Shown: piece after piece, positions 12,084-23,889 of the stretch
Layout of the letters: every line of letters starts with the position of its first letter
Position numbering within the stretch: position 1 is the stretch's first letter
NCBI GenBank assembly: GCA_947683425.1
Contig: CANTUQ010000109.1
Location: forward strand, 154,501-218,500
Direction: 5' to 3'
DNA: 64,000 nucleotides
Source: Excoecaria cochinchinensis
Taxonomy: Eukaryota > Streptophyta > Magnoliopsida > Malpighiales > Euphorbiaceae
Program-made: the position numbers and the translations under genes
Notes under the pieces: model-generated
Told to the model about the DNA's origin: nothing
Databases searched by the model: none
The model's input: only the letters and a program-made list of their open reading frames with translations

Positions 12084-13710
12084 AAATTCTCAACTCAAAA
12101 AGCAAATTTGTCCTTACTAGCCGACCGTCGGAACCTCTAGTCCACTTAGATGAATCTATGATGGCTGAAAAAATTAAATTGTTAGAATGATGCATGAATG
12201 ACATATACAATGCATGATAGTGAGTTATGCAATATTTACAATCACATGCAAGCAAGTAGATCCTTCCAACCTTATTACTCCCACACACGAGGTAATGCGG
12301 TCTCTTTCCTGGGTGGGCTTGATCCATGGGTTAGCGGGAAACCCAATGGACGCGTATGGTGCTCGGTGGAAACCGGCAGCATAACCTCTCTTAACTAATA
12401 TGCATACATATGGATTTTGGCCTTTATGTATTTAAACATTTCAGTTAAATTAAGATGGGCCCATCGGGGCATGCAAGCCTTTGATAAAAGCCCATTTAAT
12501 TGGGTTGAATTTGTTCAATGTATAATGGCCCACATAACAAGCATTGTATTAAGGTACATGTCACCTAGGGGAAGTATCTATTGCCAAAACATGAGCTTTA
12601 GTCATGGGTGATGATATTTTAAGGCTACCCAAGCATGGTCCCTGCCAACGGGTCTAGCTCATCAGGAGCGTAACGACCGATTGGGTCACCATTTGATATA
12701 CCTTAATGGTACGAGGCTTGGACTGGTGATTATCCTTAACACTTCCCTACATTGAGTGAACATAGGGTTGTGCTTCGGGAACGCACCGGGGCTAATAGAG
12801 GGACCAAACTAGCATAGTTCTAAAGCTCTAATGATATGATATGCAATTTCGAAAAGGGATAAAAAATTTTAAATTAAAACTCAATTATAAATTTTTAACC
12901 AAGGTACTTTCGAAGCGAAGTCTCGAGTACTGTCCCCAGTGAAGTCACCACTGTGACGCGCGCCGGGCCAGTAAGGCCCTCATTGAACCCGCTTTTAGGA
13001 TTCGAGAGATTGGTTCGCGTCTTTTTGATCTTGGGTTACACGAGACATTTCGGAATCCCCTACCCAATAGAACATTGGGAGGTTCATCTAATCTCATGAA
13101 ACCTTTAGGCACATTTGAGGCATTTTGGAGTCGCCACCCAATTTACAAGAAATTGGGAAAGGTCATCTAACCTCGGGGTCTTAAACCAGAGAAGGTGTTC
13201 AGGACTTTCCATTTATTCATACCTTGGTTAAATTTATAATTGAGCTTTGAATTTAGAGTTTCATCCAATTTTTCATTTATTTTAATGCAGTTTATTAAAG
13301 CGCAGGTTGTCCACTTAAGGAAAGCAATAAATAAAATAGAAAACGTGAAAGTAAATACAACAAAACTAGGGGCGGAATACAACTCACATTGTAAATAAAA
13401 TACAGATCATGCATAAATCGGGATATTCATTAATGGTGAGGACATTGGTCCTCGCATGCATATTATTATGAAACAATTTTTATGTGATGCTTTTGGATGG
13501 AGAAAATTGAGACATTGGTCCCATTTTTATTTAGGAAAAATACCAAGTTAATTAATGAAAAAAACGTTTAGTGATTTTCTTTCTAGTAGGCCTAAATAAA
13601 AACTTTTACAAGAAAATATACATGGCAAAAATAAATGAAAAAACCAAATAAGCAAAATATTACAAATAAAAAAATAAATAATCTGAACGAGTCTTTTGGA
13701 TCTCCCCGTG
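12084..13710 (-). other. Leader region of the gag-only element
   Basis: Sequence between the right LTR and gag on the minus strand. It has no convincing ORF. A partly duplicated block at about 13040-13180 repeats the order 'GGAATCCCC/GGAGTCGCC...ACCCAAT...ATTGGGA...TCATCTAA'. It includes the candidate primer-site-like TGGCGACTCC on the minus strand at 13130-13139. Confidence 0.45.
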
Positions 13711-15321
13711 TGCTCGCAAAAATGTCCAAGCAAAAAATGAGTTTAGACATAAAAACAAAATATAAATAAAATAATGTTAACAATTAAATCAATTAAATAT
13801 ACAAAATAATGAATAACAAATTAAAATAAATAAGATGACATGAAAAGAATGATAATTGAATCAAAATGTTAACAAACCAAAATAATTGAGAAACATGCAT
13901 TATATATGACAAATGATTAAATGATGTGATGAAAATAAAATAAAACATATTAATTAATTAATACATGAAAATATACACATGATGAAAATAATGAAAATAA
14001 ACAAATAATTGAATAAACAATAAATATAACATGTAACAATGATAAAAGAATGATAAAAATTAGTAGATAAAATAATGATGAAAATAATAATGATATATGA
14101 CAAGGTTAATTGATGTGTTCATAATTAATATAAACTATTTACATGGCAAAAATGATTAACAAAAATTAATTAATTATTTACATGCTGAAAAATAATGACG
14201 AATCAAAATAGAATAAATTATTTACATGTTAAGAATCAAAAGAAATCAATATTCACATGAATAAAAATAAAATCATACATAAACAAATTAAAGAAATCAA
14301 TATAACAATAATAAATCAAATAAATAAATGAAAACAATAAAATATATCAATCAAAACAATAAAATACATATGAATAAATTAAATATAAACAAAATAAAAT
14401 AAAATAAAAATCAAGCCCGAATATTTACCTTCAAAATTAGATTGGATGAAAGTGATGTGATGATTTTTCGGAAAAAGTTGCTTGAAAATATAATGATTTA
14501 GCAAGAAAATTAATTACTTTTGTTTATGGAGGAAACAAAGAAATTAATTTGAATGCATAAAATTGAAAAGAAATTGATTTGGAAGTGAATGATTAATTTT
14601 TTTTTGGAGCCAAAAGGATTAATTGGAGTAATTAAGAATTGAAAATTGATTTTTCAATCTCAATTAAACCTTATTAATTAAAAGAGAAAATCTGAAATTT
14701 TTGTTGAAGAGAAAAAATAGAAGAAGAAGGAAGAAATCTGAAATTTCAGGTCTCAAAAATAAAGTGGAGGCTCCCCCTAAGTTTTTCCCATCCTAAAGAA
14801 TATATAGGATATTAGAAAGTTGCCCTAATTCAATTAGGGAAAGCAATTTTATTTTTACACAAATTCCTTTATTTTTGGGGATAAAATCAAGCTAATTAAT
14901 TAATTATCAAAAATAATATTTTAGAATTTTATTTCGACTCAAAAACCTTGATTTAGTGTGAAAAAAATCGGAAAAAAAGGGATAAAAAATCGTAAAATAG
15001 CTGTTTCAGGCCTTTTAGTGACGCCAGGGGGGAGGGCGACGGGCGTCGTACGCAGCGTTGGCGACGCTGGGCGCCTGCGCACTGCCGAGCTCGACATTCG
15101 CGATCCGAATTTTTTTTTTTTAAATTGACTAAAAACACTATAATTTTAAGCTCCCATTTTTCAAAATTAATTTTTAAATATTTTTTAATATTTTTGAATT
15201 TTTACTCTAAAATGCAAATTTTATAGGAAAATTATCACTTTCAACATTTTTGCCTGTGACAAGGAATCTTATCATCATTGGGTAACTTTGATCTAGGCTG
15301 ACTCAGGACCCGGTGTCTACA
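13711..15321 (-). repeat. Right (5') LTR of the gag-only element
   Basis: Direct repeat of 5687-7391 with the same TGCTCGC start and TCTACA end on the plus strand. It is about 100 bp shorter, mainly because of a deletion in the GC-rich part near 15050. Followed on the right by a second copy of the internal array. Confidence 0.75.
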
Positions 15322-16137
15322 GTTGCCCCTAGTTTAGGGGAATCTAGCATACTAGTGTCTAGGTGAGCCTAAACTCAAAGAAGAAAAGGAAAGAGACGCG
15401 TACCTGATGCAGCTCTTACCTTTCTGAAGCGGGGAATCCGTGGTGGTGGTTGTGCCATCTTATGAGCGTGTTGAAGCGGTAGTGCCGTGTTCATGCTAAC
15501 CCTCCGTAGAGTGGTAGTGCCGCTATCGTGCTAACCCTTCGGATTTGATGAAGTGGTAGTGTCGTGGTCGTACTAACCCTCCTCAGAGTGGTAGTGCCGC
15601 CATCGTGCTAACCACCCTTCCGATTTGATGAAGTGGTAGTGCCGTGATCGTGCTAACCCTCCTCGGAGTAGTAGTGCCGCCATCATGCTAACCCTTCTGA
15701 TTTGATGAAGTGGTAGTGCCGTGGTCGTGCTAACCCTCCGTAGAGTAGTAGTGCCGCCATCGTGCTAACCCTTCGAGAAGTGGTGAAGTGGTAGTGCCGT
15801 GGTCGTGCTAACCCTCCTCAGAGTTATAGTGCCGCAATCGTGCTAACCCTTCTGATTTGATAAAGTGGTAGTGCCGTGGTCGTGCTAACTCTCCTCAGAG
15901 TAGTAGTGCCGCTATCGTGCTAACCCTTCGATTTGATGAAGTGGTAGTGCCGTGGTCGTGCTAACCCTCCTCAGAGTGGTAGTGCCGCCATCGTGCTAAC
16001 CCTTCGATTTGATGAAGTGGAAGTGCCGTGGTCGTGCTAACCCTCCGTAGAGTAGTAGTACCGCTATCATGCTAACCCTTCGATTTGATGAAGTGGTAGT
16101 GTCGTGGTCGTGCTAACTCTCCTCAGAGTGGTAGTGC
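15322..16137. repeat. Second copy of the internal segment and tandem array (about 8 units)
   Basis: Starts with the same segment found at 7392 and continues with the dimeric 75-80 bp units. It breaks off inside a unit at about 16136, where LTR sequence begins directly, marking a deletion or recombination junction. Confidence 0.85.
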
Positions 16138-16401
16138 AACCTTTTCGCGCCCAGGGCGCGCGCTGCCGCTCCCGACATTCGCGATCCAAATTTTTTTTTT
16201 TAAATTGACTAAAAACACTATAATTTTAAGCCCCCATTTTTCAAAATTAATTTTTAAAATATTTTTTAATATTTTTCAATTTTTACTTTAAAATGCAAAT
16301 TTTATAAGAAAATAATCACTTTCAACCTTTTTGCCTATGACAAGGCATCTTATCATCATTGGGTAACTTCGATTTAGGCTGACTCAGGACCCGGTGTCTA
16401 C
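16138..16401 (-). repeat. Truncated third LTR of the gag-only element
   Basis: From the GC-rich LTR core (CGCGCCCAGGGCGCG) to the LTR end GTGTCTAC. It matches the last roughly 260 bp of both other LTRs, whose terminal A is missing here. Confidence 0.75.
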
Positions 16402-17961
16402 GTATACCCTAATATTCTTAGGTATACCATTCGGCCACCCTTTGATTTCCACCCTAAATTTTATTTATTTTTCAATTAACCCTCCAATTCATCATTTCTA
16501 ACATCATAAATCATTATTATCACATTTATTTCAATTATACATGCATAAATCATACACACACTACATAAACATAAACTAAAAACATACAAATTAAATGGAA
16601 AGGATGGGATATTGTATCCATTAACCTTAGATTCACTTTCTCCACTCCTTAATTCCCTTTTCCTTTGCCTTAGAGCCTTGAAACACCGCCATCTCTTCAT
16701 ACTTCCTTTAGTGGCCGAATTCTCACATCAAAGAAACACCAATTATTTCACTTCATTTATTCAATATAACTACATAAATATCCTCCACCAACCCTAAAAT
16801 ACCTTTTTGAACTATTAAATTAAATTATGGACCTCAAAATCTCTTACCTCATTTTAGGACATAAACTTGAACACTTGATTTTTTTTCCCACTTATTTCAC
16901 TCCAAGTGAGGTTTTGAGACCACCATTAATGAAAAGAGGGGCTGAAAATTATTTGGGATGGTTTAATTTGATGGAATTAATTTAGAAAGTGGAAGAGAAT
17001 TCAAGGTTTCTTTGGGTGGAAGTGGATACGGTTAGAATGGGGAAGAGAAATGAAGAAACTTCAAGAAAACTGCAGATTTTTCAAGTATTCATAGCCCCTT
17101 AAATGGGCTGAACTTGGATCAAATAAGTTGGGCCAAACCAATTAGGCCCATATCCATTAATTAACCCATTCTTTACTCTAATTTATTTCTCCCTCTTTAT
17201 AATCTCAATTCCTCCCCAAAGCAATTTCATAATTCATAAAATATATTTATCAAGTTCTACATAAAATTTAGCCTAATCAGAAACCGTTTTTCGGACCGAT
17301 AATTTCCTACCAGTCCGATAATTCAGTTTTCTGTCTCACTGTAAAATTTATTTTTCAATACCATTTAATTTTTCATAATTTTTCAAGTAAATCAATACTT
17401 TCAAATAATTTTTCTGAGTTCTGAAATACCAATTAGAGCTTGGTAGTCAAACCGGTCAATTGCTGTAAAACTGGTCTGACCGGTTCGATTCACTTTTCAT
17501 TCTTAACTTTATTTTTTCTCTTAATAACTCATTTACCTTTGATTTCACCTCAATTATGGCCCATTTCTGGTCCGATTCAATTAAATCGGTCCGATTCACT
17601 AATTTTTCAGTGTCGCCATAAAATTTACTTTTTTATCACCAAATTGTTCTACTCATCATTCTGAGTCCAACCATGCCTTCAGATAATTTTTCAAACGTCA
17701 TTTACTATCTTAAAATTTCAGTCAAACCAAAAGTCAACTCTTTTACTATTTAAAACAGGCCGGATTTTTTCTTATTTTTGAATTTTGGAGATCTATTTGA
17801 TCTCATTTTTACTCCAAATTTCATCACCAAACTTCTTATAACTTGTACTTTCTATTGGTGCAATAAAATATTTTTCACCGTAGGGTGGCACTATTAACTC
17901 GGTGTCACTATTTACGGCCCAAAATAACTATTCACGAAAGTAGCTATTTTGGGCCATTACA
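16402..17961 (-). repeat. Probable LTR or LTR-element fragment of another family
   Basis: No coding sequence. The right end reads GGGCCATTACA on the plus strand, i.e. TGTAATGGCCC on the minus strand, a typical LTR start. A partial repeat of this sequence lies just inside (GGCCCAAAATA near 17919). The segment abuts the third LTR fragment on the left and interrupts a copia integrase on the right. I found no matching partner LTR or target duplication. Confidence 0.4.
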
Positions 17962-20121
17962 AGAGCGTCAAAGCCAGCTGAGTTGATTCATGCTGATGTC
18001 TGCGGACCCATGAAGACTCTTTCTCTCAACAACAGTAGGTATTTTGTGGTTTTTGTTAATGATTTCAGTAGAAGACTTGGGTTTATTTTGTTAAAGAAAA
18101 ATCTGAGGTGTTCTCAATCTTCAAGAAATTCAAGTCTTCTATTGAAAAGCAAAGTGGATATGCAATAAAAGTCTTGAGGACAGATGGTGGTGAGTTCGTG
18201 TCTTCAGAATTTGATAGTTTTTGTGAAGAGATGGGCATTCAAAGGCAATTGACAACCAACTACACCCCTCAACAGAATGGGGTAGCCGAGAGGAAAAATC
18301 AGAATCTTGTCGAAATGGCAATGAGCACGTTGAAAGCCAAATGTCTTCCTAAAAGTTTTTGGGTAAAAGCAATTCATACAATGGCGTACGTACTCAATCG
18401 TAGTCCAACTTCAGCATTGTCACGTCAAACACAATTTGAGGCATTTCATGATAGAAAGCCAAAGGTAACTCACTTTAAATTTTTTGGCTATGTTGCACAT
18501 GTTGTTGTTCCATCCCAAAAGAGGAGTAAACTTGATGACAATAGTGTCAAATGTATATTTGTTGGTTATAGCTTGGAAATAAAAGGTTATCGATTTTATA
18601 ATCCTGAAACTAAAAAATTGCTAATCAGGTGTGAAGTTGTATTTGATGAGAAGAGTGCATGAAAGTGGAATGAAATGCAGAAATATGATGCAATCTTTCA
18701 AGAGGATGATGAGTTTATCAACCAGAAAGCAATGGAAGGAAATAGGAATGATGATGGTGGAAATTCTTACCCTCCAACACCTGATTCAATCTCTGGTTCC
18801 TCAACTTCAGCATCACCGAGTTCCTCTTCCTCAAGCACGCCTCCAAGAAAATGGAGATCACTGATAGAGATTTATGAGCAGATTGAAAGATGCCAGCTTG
18901 TACAAGTTGCTGAACCAAGTTCATTTGATGAAGCTATTAAAAGTGCTGCGTGGTGCAACGCAATGGATGATGAAATGAAGGCATTGGAGAAAAATAAGAC
19001 TTGGGAGCTGGTCGACCTACCAAAGGAGAAGGAAGTCATCGAGCTAAAATGGGTGTACAAGCTGAAATTCAAACCGAATGGTTCAATCCAAAAGCACAAA
19101 GCTCGTTTACTTGCAAGGGGTTATATGCAATGTGAAGGAAGACACTTTCTCACCAGTAGCTAGATTTGATACTATTCATACTGTTTTGTCAATTGCTGCT
19201 AAATACAAGTGGAAAGTTTATCAATTTGATGTTAAGTCAGCATTTTTAAATGGGTTTTTGGAAGAAAAAGTTTATGTTCAGCAGCCTAAAGGTTATGAAG
19301 TTAAAGGATAGGAAATGAAGGTTTACAAATTGAGGAAAGCACTCTATGGCCTTAAGCAAGCACCACGGGCCTAGTACGAAAGGATTGATAGTCACTTTGG
19401 CAAAAATGGGTTCCAAAGGAGTGCAAACGAAGCGACTTTGTAGGTGAAAACAAGAGGAGCTGTTGAGAAATATGTGAAAGATCTTCTGGAGAAATTCAAC
19501 TTGAAAGAATGTAATGCGGTTGGAAATCCAATGGCTGCAAATCAAAAATTCAGTATAGATGATGGAGAAGGAAAGGTTGATGCTCGATTGTATCGAAGTT
19601 TAGTTAGAAGTTTGCTTTATCTCACAAACAGTCATCCAGATATCTTGTAAGCTACAAGTCTGTTGTCTCGCTTTATGCAAAGTCCTGGCAAAATGCATTA
19701 TGGTGCAGTAAAGAGAGTTCTCAGATATCTGAGGGGAACATGTTCTCATGGTTTGTGGTACTTTAATTCTAATAATTTAAACTTATTGGGTTTTTCGGAT
19801 AGTGATTGGGCAGGTTCTGTCGATGATCGCAAGAGTACTAATGGATATTTGTTCATGCTTGGATCAAATGCCATTTCGTGGTGTTCAAAGAAGCAGCCAT
19901 CTACTGCATTATACTCATCGAAAGCCGAATATATGGTTGTCACTTCGGCAACGTGTCAAGTTGTATGGCTAAGAAGAATTTTGGGTGACATGGAGCAACA
20001 TCAGAAGGAAGCGACAACAATTTTCTGTGATAATCAGCCCACTATTGCAATGACAAAAAATCCAGTACATCACAATCACATAAGACACATTGAAGTTGGG
20101 TGTTACAGATTTTTGCATTAA
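17962..20121 (+). pseudogene. Copia pol remnant: integrase, reverse transcriptase, RNase H
   Basis: Integrase core: ELIHADVCGPM, RTDGGEFVSSEFDSFC and NGVAERKNQNLVEMA with its D...D...E spacing (about 17980-18330). It is followed by the FGYVAHVVVP...KCIFVGYS segment (18480-18570). RT: the WVYKLKFKPNGSIQKHKARL block (about 19049-19110) and FDVKSAFLNGFLEEKVYVQQPKGYE (19226-19300). The YVDD region is deleted, because the sequence jumps from the 'KQAPRA' block to later RT. RNase H: YSSKAEYMVVTSATCQVVWLR and FCDNQPTIAMTKNPVHHNHIRHIEV (19909-20098). Frameshifts occur near 18110, 18665 and 19130, and there are stops near 19310, 19372 and 19648. Confidence 0.9.
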
Positions 20122-20130
20122 GAGAGTGAA

Positions 20131-20441
20131 TGTTACGGTCTAATGCAAAAATCAGATTAATTAGAAGTTAATAAATTAGTAGTTTGTTTTAGTCAGTAGT
20201 TTTTAATCAGTCAATAATCTGTTGCTAAGAGTCCTAGTGTTATGGGTTTGTTAGTAGGTGTCTTAATTTTAGGAAAGTTTTGCTGGTAGTGGAATTGTTC
20301 CTTTATTTACGTATTTTCAGTTACATTTTCACGTGTATTTAAGATGTTTGCAGCTGAATAAAATGAATATATCAGTTCATCAATTTCTGAGTGTACTTTC
20401 TACCTCTGCTTCCTATTTTTTGAATTCTTTTATTTCCAACA
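20131..20441 (+). repeat. 3' LTR of the truncated copia element
   Basis: 311 bp, from TGTTACGG to TTCCAACA, with TGTT...AACA ends as expected for copia. It follows the RNase H frame and a short purine-rich tract. No 5' partner remains in the window. Confidence 0.75.
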
Positions 20442-20569
20442 GTTTTCTCCTTCGGCAAAGGCTCTGCTGCTTTTCCCACCTCAGCTAGCTTTACCTTAAA
20501 GGACGACAACATGTACGCTATAGCCACACACGGATGCACTGGTGGTAAAAGCTCTCGTTCAGGATTTTC

Positions 20570-21200
20570 TTTTGTAATGGATATTGGTCGATGGTAGTGT
20601 GGTCAACCTTATTCCAAGCATATAAAGTCTTAGGGTTATCCCCCCATCATCCTCAAGCCTGTCTCCATTCCTTTGGTCGAACTTTCTGGGCAGCCTGTCA
20701 AGTTGGAAGGCTTCATCACCTTGAATCTTCAGCTCGAGGATGCCTCTGAATTTTGGTATTATAAGTTGTGTTTTATGGTTGTTGATATGCCTCCCTCTTA
20801 CAATGCTATTTTTGGCTGACCTTTGTTAGCATTGTTTGATGCTTACATTTCGATGCAGAAGTTGGTCATGAAAATTCCTACTAGTAACGGCGTGGCTATA
20901 TTCTTCGAGGCAATCAAAATACAGCCCAGGCAATCAAAAGACTGCCCGAAAAACTTATGTCACCATGCTTAAGGAAGCCAGTTAGTCCTTGTACCGCTCT
21001 ACCCTTGATGTCAGCTCCAAACAACCCCGAACCAATGGACATGCTCAAAACAGTTGAGTTAGGAGAGGGTAAAGCAGTTAAGACAAGCACATCCAAGCAA
21101 AGCCAGCTGAAATCGAGCTCATTGCCCTCCTCAAAGAATACAAAGATGTTTTTGTTTGAAGCACCTACGATATCACAGGTGGTCACCAGATTTTATGGTT
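20570..21200 (+). pseudogene. Ty3/gypsy aspartic-protease region remnant
   Basis: Broken frames. A protease-like active site resembling ILVDGS with VNLIP lies near 20584-20620. It is followed by LKPVSIPLVELSGQPVKLEG and FMVVDMPPSYNAIFG (about 20655-20817), then a LLALFDAYISMQKLVMKIPT segment typical of gypsy protease C-termini. After that comes LLKEYKDVFV, the usual lead-in to gypsy RT (about 21120-21150). The CACTA element inserted at 21200 cuts it off. It may continue the gag remnant at 4764-5600. Confidence 0.65.
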
Positions 21201-21480
21201 CACCACAAAAAAAAATTGAAATTAGCGACGGAAATTTTCGTCGCTAATTTAATAAATTCAGTCGCTAATTACTTTTAGCGACAAAACGACTAACCGTCGC
21301 TAATACGGCTATCGCAAGAAATTTACGACCAAAACATGAAAAAGTCGCTAAAAATAGCGTCGAAAAATTCCGTCGCTAAAAACAAAAAATTTTGTCGCTA
21401 AATGACACCTAAATTAGTCGCTGGAATTATTAAAGAAATATTAGCGACAAAATATTTCGTCGCTATTCCGTCGCAAAATT
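21201..21480. repeat. Left subterminal repeats (TTAGCGACGG / CCGTCGCTAA)
   Basis: More than ten copies of TAGCGAC or GTCGCTA in both orientations within 280 bp, next to the CACTA-like terminus. In CACTA elements such repeats are the binding sites of the transposition protein. Confidence 0.85.
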
Positions 21481-21499
21481 ATTAATTTTTTAATATTAA

Positions 21500-21560
21500 T
21501 TTCCATTTAATTTATTATTATTATTATTATTATTATAATAATTATTATTATTATTACATC
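21500..21560. repeat. TTA/TAA microsatellite
   Basis: A run of TTA triplets switching to TAA near 21535, part of a longer AT-only stretch that continues to about 21840 without any gene. Confidence 0.8.
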
Positions 21561-21884
21561 AACAATTTAATTTATATAAATAATAATTATGCAATATTAT
21601 TAATAAAACCATTAATTTAAAAATATAATATTATAAAAATAAATTAAATTGTACAATTAAGTGCGTACAAATAGTCAATTCGGTTCGATTTTAAATCTAA
21701 CTGAATAAATCGAAAATCAATTTATATTAAACAAAATAAAACCATTTAAATAAAATAAAAAAATAACATACATCAATTTTCATATTATGTTCCTAATAAA
21801 TATTAAACAAAATTACATTAAAAATAAATATACATAAATTACATTAGATGTTGCCTATAATTTCGTGCTTTATTGATCCCGGAC

Positions 21885-22165
21885 TGATTTGCATTGTGCT
21901 CATTTGAAAATGATTTGGCAAGCCCAAAATCTGCAAGCTTTAAATTACCCTTATTGTCTATCAGAAGATTAGAACCTGCCCACAAAAAAGAAGAAAAAAA
22001 AAGGAAAAGAAAATCAGCAGTCCAATGCCTTATGAAATGAAAAACAAGACTCAATGGTAAATAAATTGATTGTTTAATAACCTTTGATATCACGATGAAA
22101 TACTTGTTAACATGACAATAGTGAAGAGCAGTCAAAAGCAACCTCATATAACACTTTAATAAAAG
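21885..22165 (-). pseudogene. Captured fragment of a CDKC-type cyclin-dependent kinase
   Basis: Two exon pieces on the minus strand with intact splice borders. The first (about 22160-22082) encodes KCYMRLLLTALHYCHVN and, after a one-base frameshift, HRDIKG. The second (21975 to about 21885) encodes SNLLIDNKGNLKLADFG and then LAKSFSNEHNAN. Together they span the catalytic loop through the DFG motif as in plant CDKC, where the intron also falls inside the Gly codon of HRDIKG. After NAN the homology stops abruptly, so the activation segment is missing. The fragment sits inside the CACTA element with its intron retained, which indicates DNA-level capture rather than retroposition. Not functional as a kinase. 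Confidence 0.8.
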
Positions 22166-22379
22166 GAAGCAAAAGTCAGAGACAAAAGGAAACAAATAAA
22201 AAAGGATAAGCAATACTTGCTTCATCAGTTCATATTCCACTTTCGTACTTGTTAGCATCTGTAATTGCACATCAAAACTATCAGCAATCAGCATTATTCT
22301 AATAGCCCATGGAGAATAACTAAATTAAATATAGAAAATAATAATACTGTGACTCAAGGCAGCAGCTTGGTTTAATAGC

Positions 22380-23315
22380 TAGGGGTGGGCATCAATCGGA
22401 TTCGGGTCAACTCGAACCGAACTCGAACAACTCGAAACCTGATATGTACCCTAAATTCCAAACTAAACCAATCCTAAATATTAGTAAGGGCCCGAACCAA
22501 TTAACCCGATAATTTTTGGGCCCCGATCCGAAATACCCGACCAACCCGATTGATCTCTTCCTTTTCGCAGTTCCTCTCCTCATCTTTTTTCTGTGATTTT
22601 TCAAATCTTCCTTTTATGTGTTTTTCAAAAAAAAGAAATCAAATCTAATTAAACCCACACAAATCTAATTAATCAACACAAAAAAAACAAACAAAAATCC
22701 AATAGATTTGATTAACTCACACAAATCTGCCATCAATCCACACAAAAAACACACAAATCCAACAAATTTGATTAACCCTCACAAATCTGCCATTAACCCA
22801 CACAAAAATCTGCAATTACGTACTCAAACCTCATGCAAAGAAAAAAAATCAATATTAGAACAAGCAGCAACCTCAAGATCAAAAGGAAGAAGTGGATCCA
22901 TAGAAGAAGAAGAAGAATAAAAGAGAGAAAAAAAGCACAAAGAGGGAGAGAGAAGCAGAGAGATGGATCGAAGCACAAAATCGACGTAGAGAGAGATGGA
23001 TCGGCGCAGAGAGAGATGGATCGGCGGCGGTGGCAAATGTCGGAGGAGGAAGGGAAGAGGAAATGCCAGATCGAAAAGTATAGATAGAGAGAGGGGGGGA
23101 GAGAGAGAGGGGGGTGGGTTAACTGGAAAAAAAAAGAGTTTATATAGAATTTAGGTCGGGTTCGGGTTTTGAAGGGTTTAACCCGACCCGAACCCGAAAT
23201 ATCACATTTCTTTAAACCCGAACCGACCCTAACTCCCCGAATAATCTTACCCGAATAGCTATTTCGGATCGGGTTATTCGGGTTCATCGGGTAGGTTCGG
23301 TTTTGCCCACCCCTA
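22380..23315. mobile_element. hAT-type MITE with perfect 8-bp target duplication
   Basis: Terminal inverted repeats TAGGGGTGGGCA and TGCCCACCCCTA (12 of 12 complementary) bound a 936-bp element. The flanks are TTAATAGC at 22372-22379 and TTAATAGC at 23316-23323, an exact 8-bp duplication as made by hAT transposases. Inside the termini are many CGAACCCG/CGGGTTCGG motifs. The centre has a GA-rich region (about 22900-23110) and no transposase. The insertion lies inside the CACTA element. Confidence 0.92.
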
Positions 23316-23323
23316 TTAATAGC

Positions 23324-23875
23324 TGCTCAGTCTTCCAAAGTTACAAATCATAATTTTTGACCTTTTATCCAATTCTTACGGATGTTTAAATATAACAGAT
23401 CTTTCAAACCACTTAATGATTCAAAAAAAATAAGATATTTCTGTAAAGGACATTAACCCATGGCTATATCCAATTCACTAAACAATTCAACTATAACTCA
23501 AGTAAAACAATAATTAAGTCATCACTGAGAAATTCAAATTCAGTTCATGTTTCCTAAAAATCAAATCTCAATCGAAACATGGCAAGTCCATTTTCAAGGG
23601 CTAAATAACTACTAAGATTTTCTATGCACATTGCTCACCGTTCAAAACAAACCTATAAAATCTTTAAGCTTAAACAAACCAATTAACATCCTAGAATTTG
23701 TTTGGCCGAAATATTAACAGTAAGCAATTTTAAAATTTTCATCAACTAAACATGAAATTTTAGTGATTCATCAAAACCACATCAAAACTCATTCTTGACC
23801 AAACCAAATGCATCAACAAGATTCAACAATTATCAGTTAAACAAGCTTTACAAACATTTAGACTTAATCAAACAC
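23324..23875. other. Unassigned CACTA-internal DNA
   Basis: AT-rich and non-coding on both strands. Probably intron sequence captured with the flanking gene fragments, but I see no exon in it. Confidence 0.4.
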
Positions 23876-23889
23876 CACTACAAGAAAAT

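Larger units (their letters stand above)
5687..16401 (-). mobile_element. Gag-only (non-autonomous) LTR retrotransposon, LTR-internal-LTR-internal-LTR composite
   Basis: Long near-identical direct repeats at 5687-7391 and 13711-15321 flank an internal region whose only recognisable gene is a gag on the minus strand. No protease, integrase or reverse transcriptase is visible between gag and the left LTR, which fits the non-autonomous gag-bearing elements described in plants (TR-GAG/LARD type). To the right of the second LTR the internal tandem array starts again (15322-16137) and joins a truncated third LTR (16138-16401). This is the pattern left by unequal LTR recombination or a tandem copy followed by deletion. 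The outer ends carry no matching target duplication. A motif reading TGGCGACTCC on the minus strand (13130-13139), common near primer sites of plant Tat/Ogre-like elements, raises the possibility that the true LTR extends further left of 13711. Confidence 0.75.
17962..20441 (+). mobile_element. Truncated Ty1/copia retrotransposon (integrase to 3' LTR)
   Basis: The 5' half is missing: the sequence starts inside the integrase right after the LTR-like end at 17961. It continues through reverse transcriptase and RNase H, then a purine-rich AAGAGAGTG and a 3' LTR. The order integrase-RT-RNase H defines the copia superfamily. Several frameshifts and stops make it inactive. Confidence 0.85.

Noticed and set aside
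22793..23287. 164-codon ORF on the minus strand
   Set aside because: It lies within the hAT MITE and consists of low-complexity Ser/Leu/Phe from CT-rich DNA.
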